64,000 nucleotides of DNA from Brevibacterium sp. ZH18 (GTDB taxonomy: Bacteria > Actinomycetota > Actinomycetes > Actinomycetales > Brevibacteriaceae), in NCBI RefSeq assembly GCF_022748595.1, contig NZ_JALDSX010000007.1:42516-106515 (forward strand), given 5' to 3'. The position numbers and the translations under genes were made by a program. The stretch's first letter is position 1, and each line of letters begins with the position of its first letter. Of the stretch, positions 17,126 through 25,278 are shown in pieces. The notes under the pieces are model-generated. The model saw nothing but the letters and a program-made list of their open reading frames with translations. It was not told the origin of the DNA and made no database searches.

Positions 17126-18406
17126 ATGACGACGCGTCGCCTTCCGCTGACAGGGGTGCGAGTCCTCGAACTCGGCAATTACATCGCAGCGCCGACTGCC
17201 GGACGGATGCTCGCCGACTTCGGAGCCGAGGTCATCAAGGTTGAGCGCCCCGGCACCGGCGACGAGCTGCGCAACTGGCGACTCAAAGAGGGCACCACAT
17301 CGATGCTCTACCGCACGATCAACCGCAACAAGAAGTCCGTCGTGCTCGATCTCCGCTCCGAGGAGGGAAAGACGGCGGCTCTCGAACTCGTCCGTCGGTC
17401 CGACATCGTGCTCGAGAACTTCCGGCCCGGCACTCTCGAGAAGTGGGGGATGGGCCCGGATGTCCTCGAGGAGGCCAATCCCGACATCATCCTCGTGCGC
17501 ATCTCCGCGTTCGGCCAGACCGGGCCGATGTCCGAGCGCCCCGGCTTCGCCGCCGTGGCTGAGGGCTACTCAGGCTTCCGCGAACTCGTCGGCGACCCTG
17601 ACCGGCCCCCGGTGCGCGTGGGCATCTCGATCGGCGATTCGATCGCGGGCATGCAGGCCGCCTTCGGTGCGGTGATGATGCTCTTCGATCGGCAGCGACA
17701 GAGGATCATGGGCGCCGCCGAGGCGGTCGTCGGTTCCGATCACAGCTTCGAAGGGGAGGGCCCGTTGGCCGACCGCACGGTCGACGTCGCCCTCAACGAA
17801 GCCATGTTCTCTGTGATGGAGTCCCTGGTCCCGGACTTCTCCGCGTTCGGTGAGACCCGTACACGCACCGGCGGCCGGATGGAGGGCATCGCCCCGTCGA
17901 ACGGCTACATGTGCGCCGGTGGCAAGTCCGTCGTCATCGCCGGCAACGGCGACGGGATCTTCAAACGACTCATGTCCGCCATCGACCGGCCTGACCTGGG
18001 CGACGACCCTGAACTGCAGTCCAATGCCGGACGCTGGGACCGACGCGAGGAACTCGACGAAGCGATCGGCGCGTGGTGCGCCGAACGCGACGTCGACGAG
18101 GTCACCGCGGCTCTCGAAGCCGCAGGTGTGCCTGCCGGCCCGATCTACACCGCCGAGGATCTCGTCGCCGACGAACAGCTCGCCGCCCGCGGAATGATCC
18201 AGCACCTCGACGTCTCGACCGGCGAATCGATCCTGCCCGATGTCGCCTTCCCTGGAATCACCCCGGTCATCGGCGGCTCATCACTGCCGATCGATCATCT
18301 GGGTCCTGACCTGGGTGAACACACTACCGAAATCTTTGAATGGCTGGGCCTCGATGCACCGGACGACACACCGGAGGGCGCACCGGGGGGTTCCGCAGGC
18401 GAATGA
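17126..18406 (+). CDS. CaiB/BaiF (family III) CoA-transferase
   Basis: A 426-residue family III CoA-transferase, which moves CoA from a donor thioester to a carboxylic acid. The N-terminal block reads VLELGNYIAAPTAGRMLADF then GAEVIKVERPGTGD, and the conserved FNRNK-type site is TINRNKKSVVLDL. The family's catalytic aspartate is likely the D in ISIGDSIAGM. An insertion around residues 190-225 is Glu/Gly-rich and unusual. The ribosome site comes from the tandem repeat upstream. It precedes an HMG-CoA lyase gene by 270 bp, a gap that holds a palindrome, so it may be a separate transcript feeding the same pathway. Confidence 0.88.
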   Translation: MTTRRLPLTGVRVLELGNYIAAPTAGRMLADFGAEVIKVERPGTGDELRNWRLKEGTTSMLYRTINRNKKSVVLDLRSEEGKTAALELVRRSDIVLENFRPGTLEKWGMGPDVLEEANPDIILVRISAFGQTGPMSERPGFAAVAEGYSGFRELVGDPDRPPVRVGISIGDSIAGMQAAFGAVMMLFDRQRQRIMGAAEAVVGSDHSFEGEGPLADRTVDVALNEAMFSVMESLVPDFSAFGETRTRTGGRMEGIAPSNGYMCAGGKSVVIAGNGDGIFKRLMSAIDRPDLGDDPELQSNAGRWDRREELDEAIGAWCAERDVDEVTAALEAAGVPAGPIYTAEDLVADEQLAARGMIQHLDVSTGESILPDVAFPGITPVIGGSSLPIDHLGPDLGEHTTEIFEWLGLDAPDDTPEGAPGGSAGE

Positions 18407-18484
18407 TGCGGCTTGGGGAGCCGGACGACTGACGAAAGATCTGGCTGTGTCCGTGTAGCCCTTCCAGGTTGCCAGGACTTTCAT

Positions 18485-18499
18485 TCCCATTAAATGGGA
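18485..18499. promoter_or_regulatory. Palindromic operator candidate before the HMGL-TTT operon
   Basis: A perfect 7-bp inverted repeat TCCCATT-A-AATGGGA lies about 180 bp upstream of the lyase start, in the 270-bp gap after the CoA-transferase. IclR regulators bind short palindromes, and an IclR gene closes the downstream operon. The pairing of site and protein is inference. Confidence 0.4.
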
Positions 18500-18677
18500 G
18501 TCATGGTCTGCACTTCTCAGCCTCTTCTCACATTCCGAACATTTCCTGTTCAGAGCGCTTGTGCTGATCTGCTGAAACGCTATCTTGTGAGTAGTAGGTA
18601 GCATGCAACGCCGCGTGCAGCCGACGTCGTCCCGGTGGCCGGGAACACGGGCAGTGGCCACAGAAGGAGCTCACACC

Positions 18678-19598
18678 ATGGTTCGGCCTACATCGGTTCA
18701 CATCCTCGACACGACGCTGCGCGACGGTCTGCAAATTGAAGACGCGATTGTTCCCACCGACGACAAAGTGGCGCTGGCCGAGAAGCTCATCGCCGCGGGT
18801 CTCAAGGAGATCGAGGTCGGATCTTTCGTCAATCCGAAGAAGGTCCCGCAGATGGCTGACACGGACCAAGTCCTGCGCCGCCTGCAGCCCTATGAGGACC
18901 AGGGGATCGAGTTCTTCACCCTCGTGTTCAACCTCAAGGGAGCCCAGCGTGCCGTCGAAGCGGGCGCGAAGAACGTCAAACTCGTGCTCTCAGCCTCCGA
19001 AGGACACTCCCAGGCGAACTCCGACGCCTCGATCGCGAAGGCCACCGAACGTCTCCTCGAAGCCGCCGCATACGTTCGTGACCACGGTCTTCGCTTCGAC
19101 ATCACGACCGCTGTCAGCTTCATCTGTCCCTTCGACGGCATCACCGACGCCGACCACCTCGTCGAGGTCCTCCGGCCCTTCGTCGCTGCCGGGGCACACG
19201 CGATCGGGGTCGCCGACACCATCGGAAATGCCAACCCGTCGCTGGTGCGCCGGAACACCTCGGCGGTCATCGAGGCCTTCCCGGATACCCCGGTCGGCCT
19301 GCATCTGCACGATACGTACAACTTCGGAATGGCCAACGTCATCGCGGCCCTCGACCTGGGGATCTCCTCGTTCGACTCGGCCATGGGCGGGCTGGGCGGC
19401 TGCCCGTTCGCGCCGGGAGCCGCAGGCAACATCGGCACCGATGACCTCGTCCACCTCCTTCATCGGGAGGGCGTGGCCACCGGGGTCGACGTCGAAGCCC
19501 TCGCCGAGGTGCGCGGCCCCTTGACCGCCGCCGTCGGCCACGATCTGACGTCGAGTCTGTCCCAGATTCCAGCGGTCCCAGCGGCCTACCATGCTTGA
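18678..19598 (+). CDS. Hydroxymethylglutaryl-CoA lyase-type enzyme
   Basis: A 306-residue DRE-TIM metallolyase. It shows DTTLRDGLQ at the first strand, the metal histidines in HLHDTYNFG, and the HMG-CoA lyase signature GGLGGCPFAPGAAGN that carries the active-site cysteine. HMG-CoA lyases cleave 3-hydroxy-3-methylglutaryl-CoA to acetyl-CoA and acetoacetate; close relatives act on other tertiary hydroxyacyl-CoAs. Start ATG 18678 has an AGAAGGAG site. Its end overlaps the next CoA-transferase by 8 bp, so the thioester-forming and cleaving steps are coupled. Confidence 0.9.
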   Translation: MVRPTSVHILDTTLRDGLQIEDAIVPTDDKVALAEKLIAAGLKEIEVGSFVNPKKVPQMADTDQVLRRLQPYEDQGIEFFTLVFNLKGAQRAVEAGAKNVKLVLSASEGHSQANSDASIAKATERLLEAAAYVRDHGLRFDITTAVSFICPFDGITDADHLVEVLRPFVAAGAHAIGVADTIGNANPSLVRRNTSAVIEAFPDTPVGLHLHDTYNFGMANVIAALDLGISSFDSAMGGLGGCPFAPGAAGNIGTDDLVHLLHREGVATGVDVEALAEVRGPLTAAVGHDLTSSLSQIPAVPAAYHA

Positions 19599-20835
19599 GC
19601 AGAACGCAGCCGCTGCCGCATCGGGCGCCGCTGTGAAGCCGCTGCCGCTGGAGGGCATCCGGGTCATCGAGTTCTCCCATATGGTCATGGGGCCGAGCTG
19701 CGGGATGATCCTCGCCGATCTGGGCGCCGAGGTGATCAAGGTCGAACCGCGCGGAGCCGGGGACAAGACCCGCTACCTGCCGGGGTCCGGGTCGGGGCTC
19801 TTCCCCGCCTTCAATCGCAACAAAATGAGCGTCCAGCTCGACATCGCCGAGGCGGCCGACCGTGACATGGTCCTCGACCTCATCGACTCCGCCGACGTCC
19901 TCCTCGAGAATTTCCGGGTCGGGAAGATGGAGTCGATGGGCTACGGGTACGAGGAGCTCGCCGCGCGGAATCCGCGGCTCATCTACTGCTCGCTCAAGGG
20001 TTTCCTATCGGGCCCCTATGGTGAGCGCGCCGCCCTCGACGAAGTGGTGCAGATGCTCGGCGGCCTGGCCTTCATGACCGGTCTGCCGGGTCAGCCGCTG
20101 CGGGCAGGCGCGAGCGTCAACGACATCATGGGTGGCATGTTCGGCGTCATCGGCGTCCTCTCGGCACTGCGGACCAGGGAGCGCACGGGCCAGGGCGAGA
20201 TCATCAACTCGGCCCTGTTCGAGAACAATGCGTTCCTCGTCGGCACCCACATGGCGCAGGCCCAGATCAGTGGAGAACCGCTGCGGCCCATGCCGACCCG
20301 CCGCGCCACCTGGGCCGTCTACGACATCTTCCGCGACGCCGAAGACAAGCAGGTCTTCGTCGCAGCCGTCAGCGACGGCCAGTGGCGTGACCTCTGCGAC
20401 GAGTTCGGTCTCATCGAGCTCTCGATGGACGAGGACCTCAACAATAATCAGGGCCGAGTCGATCAGCGCGATCGGATCCACCGGGTGCTGCAGGCTGCGC
20501 TGTCACAGCTGAGTCTGACCGAGATCGAAGAGAAGTGCACCCGTCGCGGATTGCCGGTGGCACCGGTCAACACTCCCGCTGACCTCACCACCGACGCCCA
20601 CCTCGTCGCTTCGGGCGCACTGGCCGCAACGGGACTGCCGACCGGTGAGAGCGTCGACCTGCCGCTGCTGCCGCTGACATTCGACGGGCACCGGCTTGGG
20701 CTGCGTTCCGATGTGCCGGCTCCCGGCCAGCACAACGCTCAGTTCCGTGATGACTTCGCGACCCACGTCGCCGAGGACGTCGGTGTGGCTGAGGCGGACG
20801 TCCACCTCGGCGACGAACGAACCCAGTCGCAGTAG
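19591..20835 (+). CDS. CaiB/BaiF (family III) CoA-transferase
   Basis: A 414-residue family III CoA-transferase. Its landmarks are VIEFSHMVMGPSCGMILADL, LGAEVIKVEPRGAGDKTR, the FNRNKMSVQLD site and a probable catalytic aspartate in ASVNDIMGGMFGV. It overlaps the lyase gene and is followed by a TTT transporter, so it probably activates the imported acid for the lyase. It is the second such enzyme in this neighbourhood. Confidence 0.9.
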   Translation: MLEQNAAAAASGAAVKPLPLEGIRVIEFSHMVMGPSCGMILADLGAEVIKVEPRGAGDKTRYLPGSGSGLFPAFNRNKMSVQLDIAEAADRDMVLDLIDSADVLLENFRVGKMESMGYGYEELAARNPRLIYCSLKGFLSGPYGERAALDEVVQMLGGLAFMTGLPGQPLRAGASVNDIMGGMFGVIGVLSALRTRERTGQGEIINSALFENNAFLVGTHMAQAQISGEPLRPMPTRRATWAVYDIFRDAEDKQVFVAAVSDGQWRDLCDEFGLIELSMDEDLNNNQGRVDQRDRIHRVLQAALSQLSLTEIEEKCTRRGLPVAPVNTPADLTTDAHLVASGALAATGLPTGESVDLPLLPLTFDGHRLGLRSDVPAPGQHNAQFRDDFATHVAEDVGVAEADVHLGDERTQSQ

Positions 20836-20844
20836 GACCGAACA

Positions 20845-20879
20845 GCACCACGCACCACGCACCACGCACCACGCACCAT
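20845..20879. repeat. Five tandem copies of a 7-bp unit
   Basis: Five near-perfect copies of GCACCAC (the last ends in T) sit between the CoA-transferase stop and the tctC start. The purine-poor array continues as less regular CACC repeats to about 20890. Confidence 0.8.
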
Positions 20880-20955
20880 CAGCACCACCGGCACTGCCGC
20901 AGTGAGCACTACCGCAATGACCAGGCACCACTCAGGCACATTCGAAGGAGAAGCA

Positions 20956-22032
20956 ATGCGATCAACGGCGATCACACGCAATGGACGGGCCACCTCGGCG
21001 ACGGGGAACCCCTCATCCTCACCCCGCAGATTCCGCTCGGGCTCGCTCAAGGTCGGTGCGGTGCTCGCATCCCTGGCGCTCGTCGTCTCGGGCTGCTCGG
21101 GCAAGGCCAAGGCCCCGGGGGAGGGTGAGGACTACCCGAAGGGCCCAGTCACGGTCACGGCACCGGCCGAACCCGGATCCGGCTGGGACACGACGGCGCG
21201 CGCCCTCGTCGAAGCCCTGCAGAAAGAGGACATCGTCTCCACCCCGCTGCCCGTGCAGAACCGCCCCGGCGGCACCGGCTGCTCATGGATCACGTCGATG
21301 ATGCAGCAGGAGAAGGGCAAAGACGACCAGATCGCCATCACCTCCCTGGCCAGCCAGACGATGAAGGCCCGCGGCCTGTGCAAGTACGGCCCGCAGGACA
21401 CCACGCTGATCGCGACCCTCTACGTCGAGGACTTCATGGTCGTGACCCCCAAAGGCGGCGACTTCAAGGATCTCGACTCCCTGGTCAAGGCTCTCAAGGA
21501 CGATCCGCAGAAGGTCACTGTGGCGGCGTCGGGCGATGACACCCTGCCGTTCGCACTCTTCGCGAAGGCCGCCGGGATCGATCCCGCAGACATCAACTTC
21601 GTCAACTACGACGGCGGCGGCGAGCAGACCACTGCCATGCTCAACGGCGACGCGAAAGTCGCCATCGCCGGTATGAGCGAGTTCAGGTCCGTGCTCGAAT
21701 CAGGTGACATCGAACCACTCGTGACCTTCGCGGAGAAGCCGCTGCCTGCACCTTACGATTCGGTTCCCACCGCCAAGGACTCGGGCTATGACGTGACCCT
21801 GGGCAACTGGCGCGGAGTCTTCGGACCTGCCGAAATGCCCCAGACTGCCATCGACTACTGGGCCAAGGCGCTCGAAGACGTCAGCAAGTCCGCCACCTGG
21901 AAGGACACGCTGAAGAAGAATCAGTGGGCTCCCGAATTCCGCACCGGCGACGACGCCCAGAAGTACGTCGACGAAGCCGCGACCACCGTCGAGAAGGGCG
22001 TGAAAGAGACCGATCTGGGCAACAGCAAATGA
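20956..22032 (+). CDS. tctC: TTT-family substrate-binding lipoprotein (TctC/Bug type)
   Basis: This is the extracytoplasmic receptor of a tripartite tricarboxylate transporter, 358 residues. A twin-basic N terminus (NGRATSATG, RRFR) leads to a hydrophobic stretch and lipobox VVSGCSG. The Bug fold is shown by VTVTAPAEPGSGWDTTARAL and the PVQNRPGGTG segment. I use ATG 20956, which has a GAAGGAG ribosome site, rather than upstream ATGs in the repeat tract. TctB overlaps by 4 bp. The ligand is presumably the acid handled by the adjacent CoA-transferase and lyase. Confidence 0.9.
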   Translation: MRSTAITRNGRATSATGNPSSSPRRFRSGSLKVGAVLASLALVVSGCSGKAKAPGEGEDYPKGPVTVTAPAEPGSGWDTTARALVEALQKEDIVSTPLPVQNRPGGTGCSWITSMMQQEKGKDDQIAITSLASQTMKARGLCKYGPQDTTLIATLYVEDFMVVTPKGGDFKDLDSLVKALKDDPQKVTVAASGDDTLPFALFAKAAGIDPADINFVNYDGGGEQTTAMLNGDAKVAIAGMSEFRSVLESGDIEPLVTFAEKPLPAPYDSVPTAKDSGYDVTLGNWRGVFGPAEMPQTAIDYWAKALEDVSKSATWKDTLKKNQWAPEFRTGDDAQKYVDEAATTVEKGVKETDLGNSK

Positions 22033-22583
22033 AGACGATGAGCCCGGCCCTGAAAGGTGATGTCATCACCGGCAGCGCCGTGACCGTGGTCGGTTTGGTC
22101 TACTACATCGCGACGTTCTGGATTCAGGAGACGAAGAACATCGTCACCCCGCGAACCTTCCCCGCGATCGTGGGCGTCGCCCTCATCCTGCTCGGCGTCT
22201 TCATCGTCGTCCAGGCGGTCTACCGAGGTAAGAAGGCCGCCGAGGTGGGGCCCGGGGACGGTGACACCGCCTCGGCGAGCGTTGACGGGGACGGTGCGAC
22301 CGCCTCGGCGAGCGTATCGTCCGGGGTCGTCCTCGATGCCCCCGAGGATCCGCCATCGAAGAAGGTCGTGCTGCAGTTCGCTCTCTTCTTCGTCTACCTG
22401 GCGCTCCTCATCCCGGTCGGCTTCCTGCTCTCGACGGCAGCCTTCCTCATGACGATGACCAGCATCTATGCGCGGGATCGGTGGATCCGCAACCTCATCT
22501 TCTCGGTGCTGTTCGCGGTCATCATCTACGTTGCATTCGTCTACGGGCTGGCCGTGTACCTGCCCGTCGGAATCCTCGGTTAG
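22029..22583 (+). CDS. tctB: TTT-family small membrane subunit (TctB)
   Basis: A 184-residue protein with four membrane segments, the usual TctB layout. The central cytoplasmic loop is an Ala/Ser/Asp-rich duplication (two copies of TASASV flanking GDGA). It starts in the stop of tctC (ATGA) and is followed 9 bp later by tctA. It forms the transporter with TctA in the cytoplasmic membrane. Confidence 0.88.
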   Translation: MKTMSPALKGDVITGSAVTVVGLVYYIATFWIQETKNIVTPRTFPAIVGVALILLGVFIVVQAVYRGKKAAEVGPGDGDTASASVDGDGATASASVSSGVVLDAPEDPPSKKVVLQFALFFVYLALLIPVGFLLSTAAFLMTMTSIYARDRWIRNLIFSVLFAVIIYVAFVYGLAVYLPVGILG

Positions 22584-22592
22584 GCGGCGGGC

Positions 22593-24107
22593 ATGGACAC
22601 ACTCATCGATCTGGGCGGCGGTTTCGCCTCCGCACTTGAGCCCGTCAGTCTCGCGTTCGCCCTCCTGGGCGTGCTGCTGGGCACCGTCGTCGGAGTGTTG
22701 CCGGGAATCGGACCGATCTCAGCGATCGCGATCCTCATCCCGGTCTCCTTCGGGATGGAGCCGGTACATGGCCTGATCCTGCTCTGCGGCATCTACTACG
22801 GCTCCATGTACGGCGGATCCATCACCGCCACACTTATCAAAACCCCTGGTGAGGTCGCCAGCGCGGTGACCGCCATCGAGGGCTACGAGATGGCTCGCCG
22901 AGGTCGGGGCAAGGCCGCGCTCGCGACTGCCGCAATCGGGTCGTTCCTCGCCGGCACCCTCGCGATCGTCGGGCTGACATTCCTGTCTCCGGTGCTCGTG
23001 AAGCTCGCGAATGTCTTCGGGGCCACCGAGTACTTCCTGCTCATGGCCACGGCCCTGCTGTTGGCCTCGACGATGTCGTCGGGATCGCGGGCAAAGGCAC
23101 TCGTGTCGATCTTCATCGGTTTGGCCGTCGGCCTCGTCGGACTCGACTTCCAGACAGGTCTGCCACGCCAGACCTTCGGCATGAGTCTGCTCTCCGACGG
23201 CATCGACTTCACGATCTTCGCCATGGCGCTCTTCGCGATCCCAGAGGCGATCCGCAACCTCGCGCTGGGACGCGGAGCCAAAGACGTGATCCAGAGCTTC
23301 GGGGACGACACGTGGATGACGAAACAGGACTGGCAGCGCTCGGCCATGCCCTGGGCCCGCGGCTCGGTGCTCGGCTTCATCATCGGCATCCTGCCCGGAG
23401 TCGGCCCGTCCCTGGCCTCGTTCATGTCCTACATCATGGAGAAGCGGATCTCGAAGCGGAAGTCCGAGTTCGGCAAGGGTGCCATCGAAGGTGTCGCCGG
23501 ACCCGAGGCCGCGAACAACGCCGGAGTCGGCGGTGCCATGATTCCACTCTTCAGCCTCGGCATTCCTGGATCGGCGACCACGGCCCTGCTGCTCTTCGTG
23601 TTCACGATGTACGGGCTGCAGCCGGGACCGCTGATCTTCCGCGACGAGTCGGGCCTGATCTGGACGATCATCGCGAGCATGTACATCGGCAACGTGGCGC
23701 TGATCATCCTCAACCTGCCGCTCGTCGGAGTCTTCGTCAAACTGCTGAAGATGCCCAAGGAGATTCTGTTCTCGTCGATCCTCGTGCTCGTCGTCATCGG
23801 CGCCTACGCGATCGAGTTCAGCCTGTTCGGCCTGATGATGCTTGGAATCTTCGGTGTCATCGGCTATCTCATGGAGAAGGGCGGGATTCCGTTGGCTCCT
23901 TCGATTCTGGCGCTTGTGCTGGTGCCGCTGCTCGAGGACAACTTCCGGCGGATGCTCCAAATCTCAGGCGGATCGTTCATGCCACTGCTCACCCGACCGG
24001 TGTCGCTGTCGATCATCCTGCTCATGGTCGCCGGCATCATCGCACCAATCATCTTCCGCTGGTGGGTGCGTCGGCGCCAGCTGCTGGCCGATGTGAGTGT
24101 GGGATGA
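22593..24107 (+). CDS. tctA: TTT-family large membrane subunit (TctA)
   Basis: A 504-residue permease with about 12 membrane segments. TctA hallmarks are the near-N-terminal GVLPGIGPISAIAILIP, the YYGSMYGGSITATLI motif and the mirrored second-half GILPGVGPSLASF plus the PEAANNAGVGGAMIP motif. It carries the sodium- or proton-driven translocation path. The stop overlaps a possible start of the IclR gene. Confidence 0.93.
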   Translation: MDTLIDLGGGFASALEPVSLAFALLGVLLGTVVGVLPGIGPISAIAILIPVSFGMEPVHGLILLCGIYYGSMYGGSITATLIKTPGEVASAVTAIEGYEMARRGRGKAALATAAIGSFLAGTLAIVGLTFLSPVLVKLANVFGATEYFLLMATALLLASTMSSGSRAKALVSIFIGLAVGLVGLDFQTGLPRQTFGMSLLSDGIDFTIFAMALFAIPEAIRNLALGRGAKDVIQSFGDDTWMTKQDWQRSAMPWARGSVLGFIIGILPGVGPSLASFMSYIMEKRISKRKSEFGKGAIEGVAGPEAANNAGVGGAMIPLFSLGIPGSATTALLLFVFTMYGLQPGPLIFRDESGLIWTIIASMYIGNVALIILNLPLVGVFVKLLKMPKEILFSSILVLVVIGAYAIEFSLFGLMMLGIFGVIGYLMEKGGIPLAPSILALVLVPLLEDNFRRMLQISGGSFMPLLTRPVSLSIILLMVAGIIAPIIFRWWVRRRQLLADVSVG

Positions 24108-24142
24108 GAAAAGCTGTGACCGAAATGCGTTCGGGAGGACCT

Positions 24143-24973
24143 GTGAAAGAGAGTTCGATGTCTGAGAATGCGGTTAGCGCTCGTGCTGATGCTGCCACTG
24201 CTGCCGGTGGCGCTGTTGCCGGTGGCGCTGCCTCCGGTGGCGCTGAGGAGACCGGCGGTTTCACTGCGGAGGCCGGCAGCCTTACCGCGGAGACCGGCTC
24301 TGCGAAGGAGATCGGCGTCATCGACCGCAGTGCGGCGATCCTCACCGCACTGCAGGATGCACCGATGACCGCCGCCGAGGTCTGTCGTCGTTTGGGCTAT
24401 TCCAAGTCGACGACGTATCGGCTCCTGGCGGATCTGCGCACTCACCGGTTCATCGTCCGTGACTCGTCGGGGCTGCTGCGGCTCGGCCCGTTCCCCGGTC
24501 GGCGCAGCATCGCGACGACGAACTCGGTGCTCGAGCATCTGCGCACGCTGACCAGCGAGTCAGTGCAGCTGTGGGTCCGAGTCGGGGAGGACCGGGTGTG
24601 CGTGCGCAATGTTGAGGCCGACCACGAACTCCGTGTCTCGCGCGGAGTCGGCACAGTGCTGCCGCTCGTCGACGGCGGGTCCGCCGCACTGGCCCTGTGC
24701 GGGCCCGGGAATCCGCAGGAGTTCTACGCGACGAAGCAGGCGCGGGTCCAGGGCACAGCCTCGGCGAGTGTGGCCGTCACTGCCGGCGGGATCCTTCTTG
24801 CTCTGTGCGTGTCCTATCCGCTGAACCGGGAGCCGGACAATGTGGCCGGTGCCTACCGGACGCTGCTGAGCCAGGCGGCCGTCGAGCTCAAATCGCTGCT
24901 CGAAGGCAGCGAGGAACTCGCTGTGCTCAAAGACATCGCACGGTTGGCATTGGGGGCGAAGAGTAAGCCGTAG
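24143..24973 (+). CDS. IclR-family regulator at the end of the TTT operon
   Basis: The protein is about 276 residues from the GTG at 24143, which has GGGAGGA just upstream. An in-frame ATG at 24104 overlapping the tctA stop and an ATG at 24158 are alternatives. A Gly/Ala/Glu-rich low-complexity leader of about 45 residues precedes the IclR winged helix, which includes AAEVCRRLGYSKSTTYRLLA. The ligand-binding GAF-like domain follows but is shorter than normal. It likely senses the imported acid and controls the upstream operon. Its last 36 bp form part of a 58-bp direct repeat found again at 39357. Confidence 0.82.
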   Translation: MKESSMSENAVSARADAATAAGGAVAGGAASGGAEETGGFTAEAGSLTAETGSAKEIGVIDRSAAILTALQDAPMTAAEVCRRLGYSKSTTYRLLADLRTHRFIVRDSSGLLRLGPFPGRRSIATTNSVLEHLRTLTSESVQLWVRVGEDRVCVRNVEADHELRVSRGVGTVLPLVDGGSAALALCGPGNPQEFYATKQARVQGTASASVAVTAGGILLALCVSYPLNREPDNVAGAYRTLLSQAAVELKSLLEGSEELAVLKDIARLALGAKSKP

Positions 24974-24995
24974 TGCGGCTGGGAGGAACTGAGAA
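24938..24995 (+). repeat. Left copy of a 58-bp direct repeat (IclR 3' end)
   Basis: This 58-bp stretch covers the last codons (RLALGAKSKP), the stop and 22 bp beyond the IclR gene. It recurs at 39357-39414 with five mismatches and no gaps. Similarity stops abruptly on both sides. The copies frame a segment of about 14.4 kb. Confidence 0.85.
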
Positions 24996-25278
24996 GGCCT
25001 CGTCGTCTGGGCTTTCGGCCGAAGCATCTCGGATCCGGTGAAGAGTAATGGGGCTCTTGCATCCGGGGAGTGCCCAAGGTAGAGAATTCCTTCCAATCAG
25101 TTAAACATCAGCTATTTAGAGTCAGATTGAGCAAGAATCATCGTAATAATTGAATATAGCGAGTGATTACGGGTCTGTTCAGCATAAAAGATCTGATGTA
25201 TATTCGGTTGCGTGAGGCACACCACAGAGAAGTGGTAGGCAAAATCCTGACCCTGCCCCACCCTACGAATGGACTTCT

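Noticed and set aside
20845..20890. CACC-rich repeats considered as a CRISPR-like array
   Set aside because: The units are 7 bp without spacers; it is a simple tandem repeat.
22719..23960. Long minus-strand ORF (413 aa) across tctA
   Set aside because: Its sequence is Asp/His/Glu/Arg-rich with no family motif, as expected for the antisense of a GC-rich membrane protein gene. TctA motifs on the plus strand are unmistakable.
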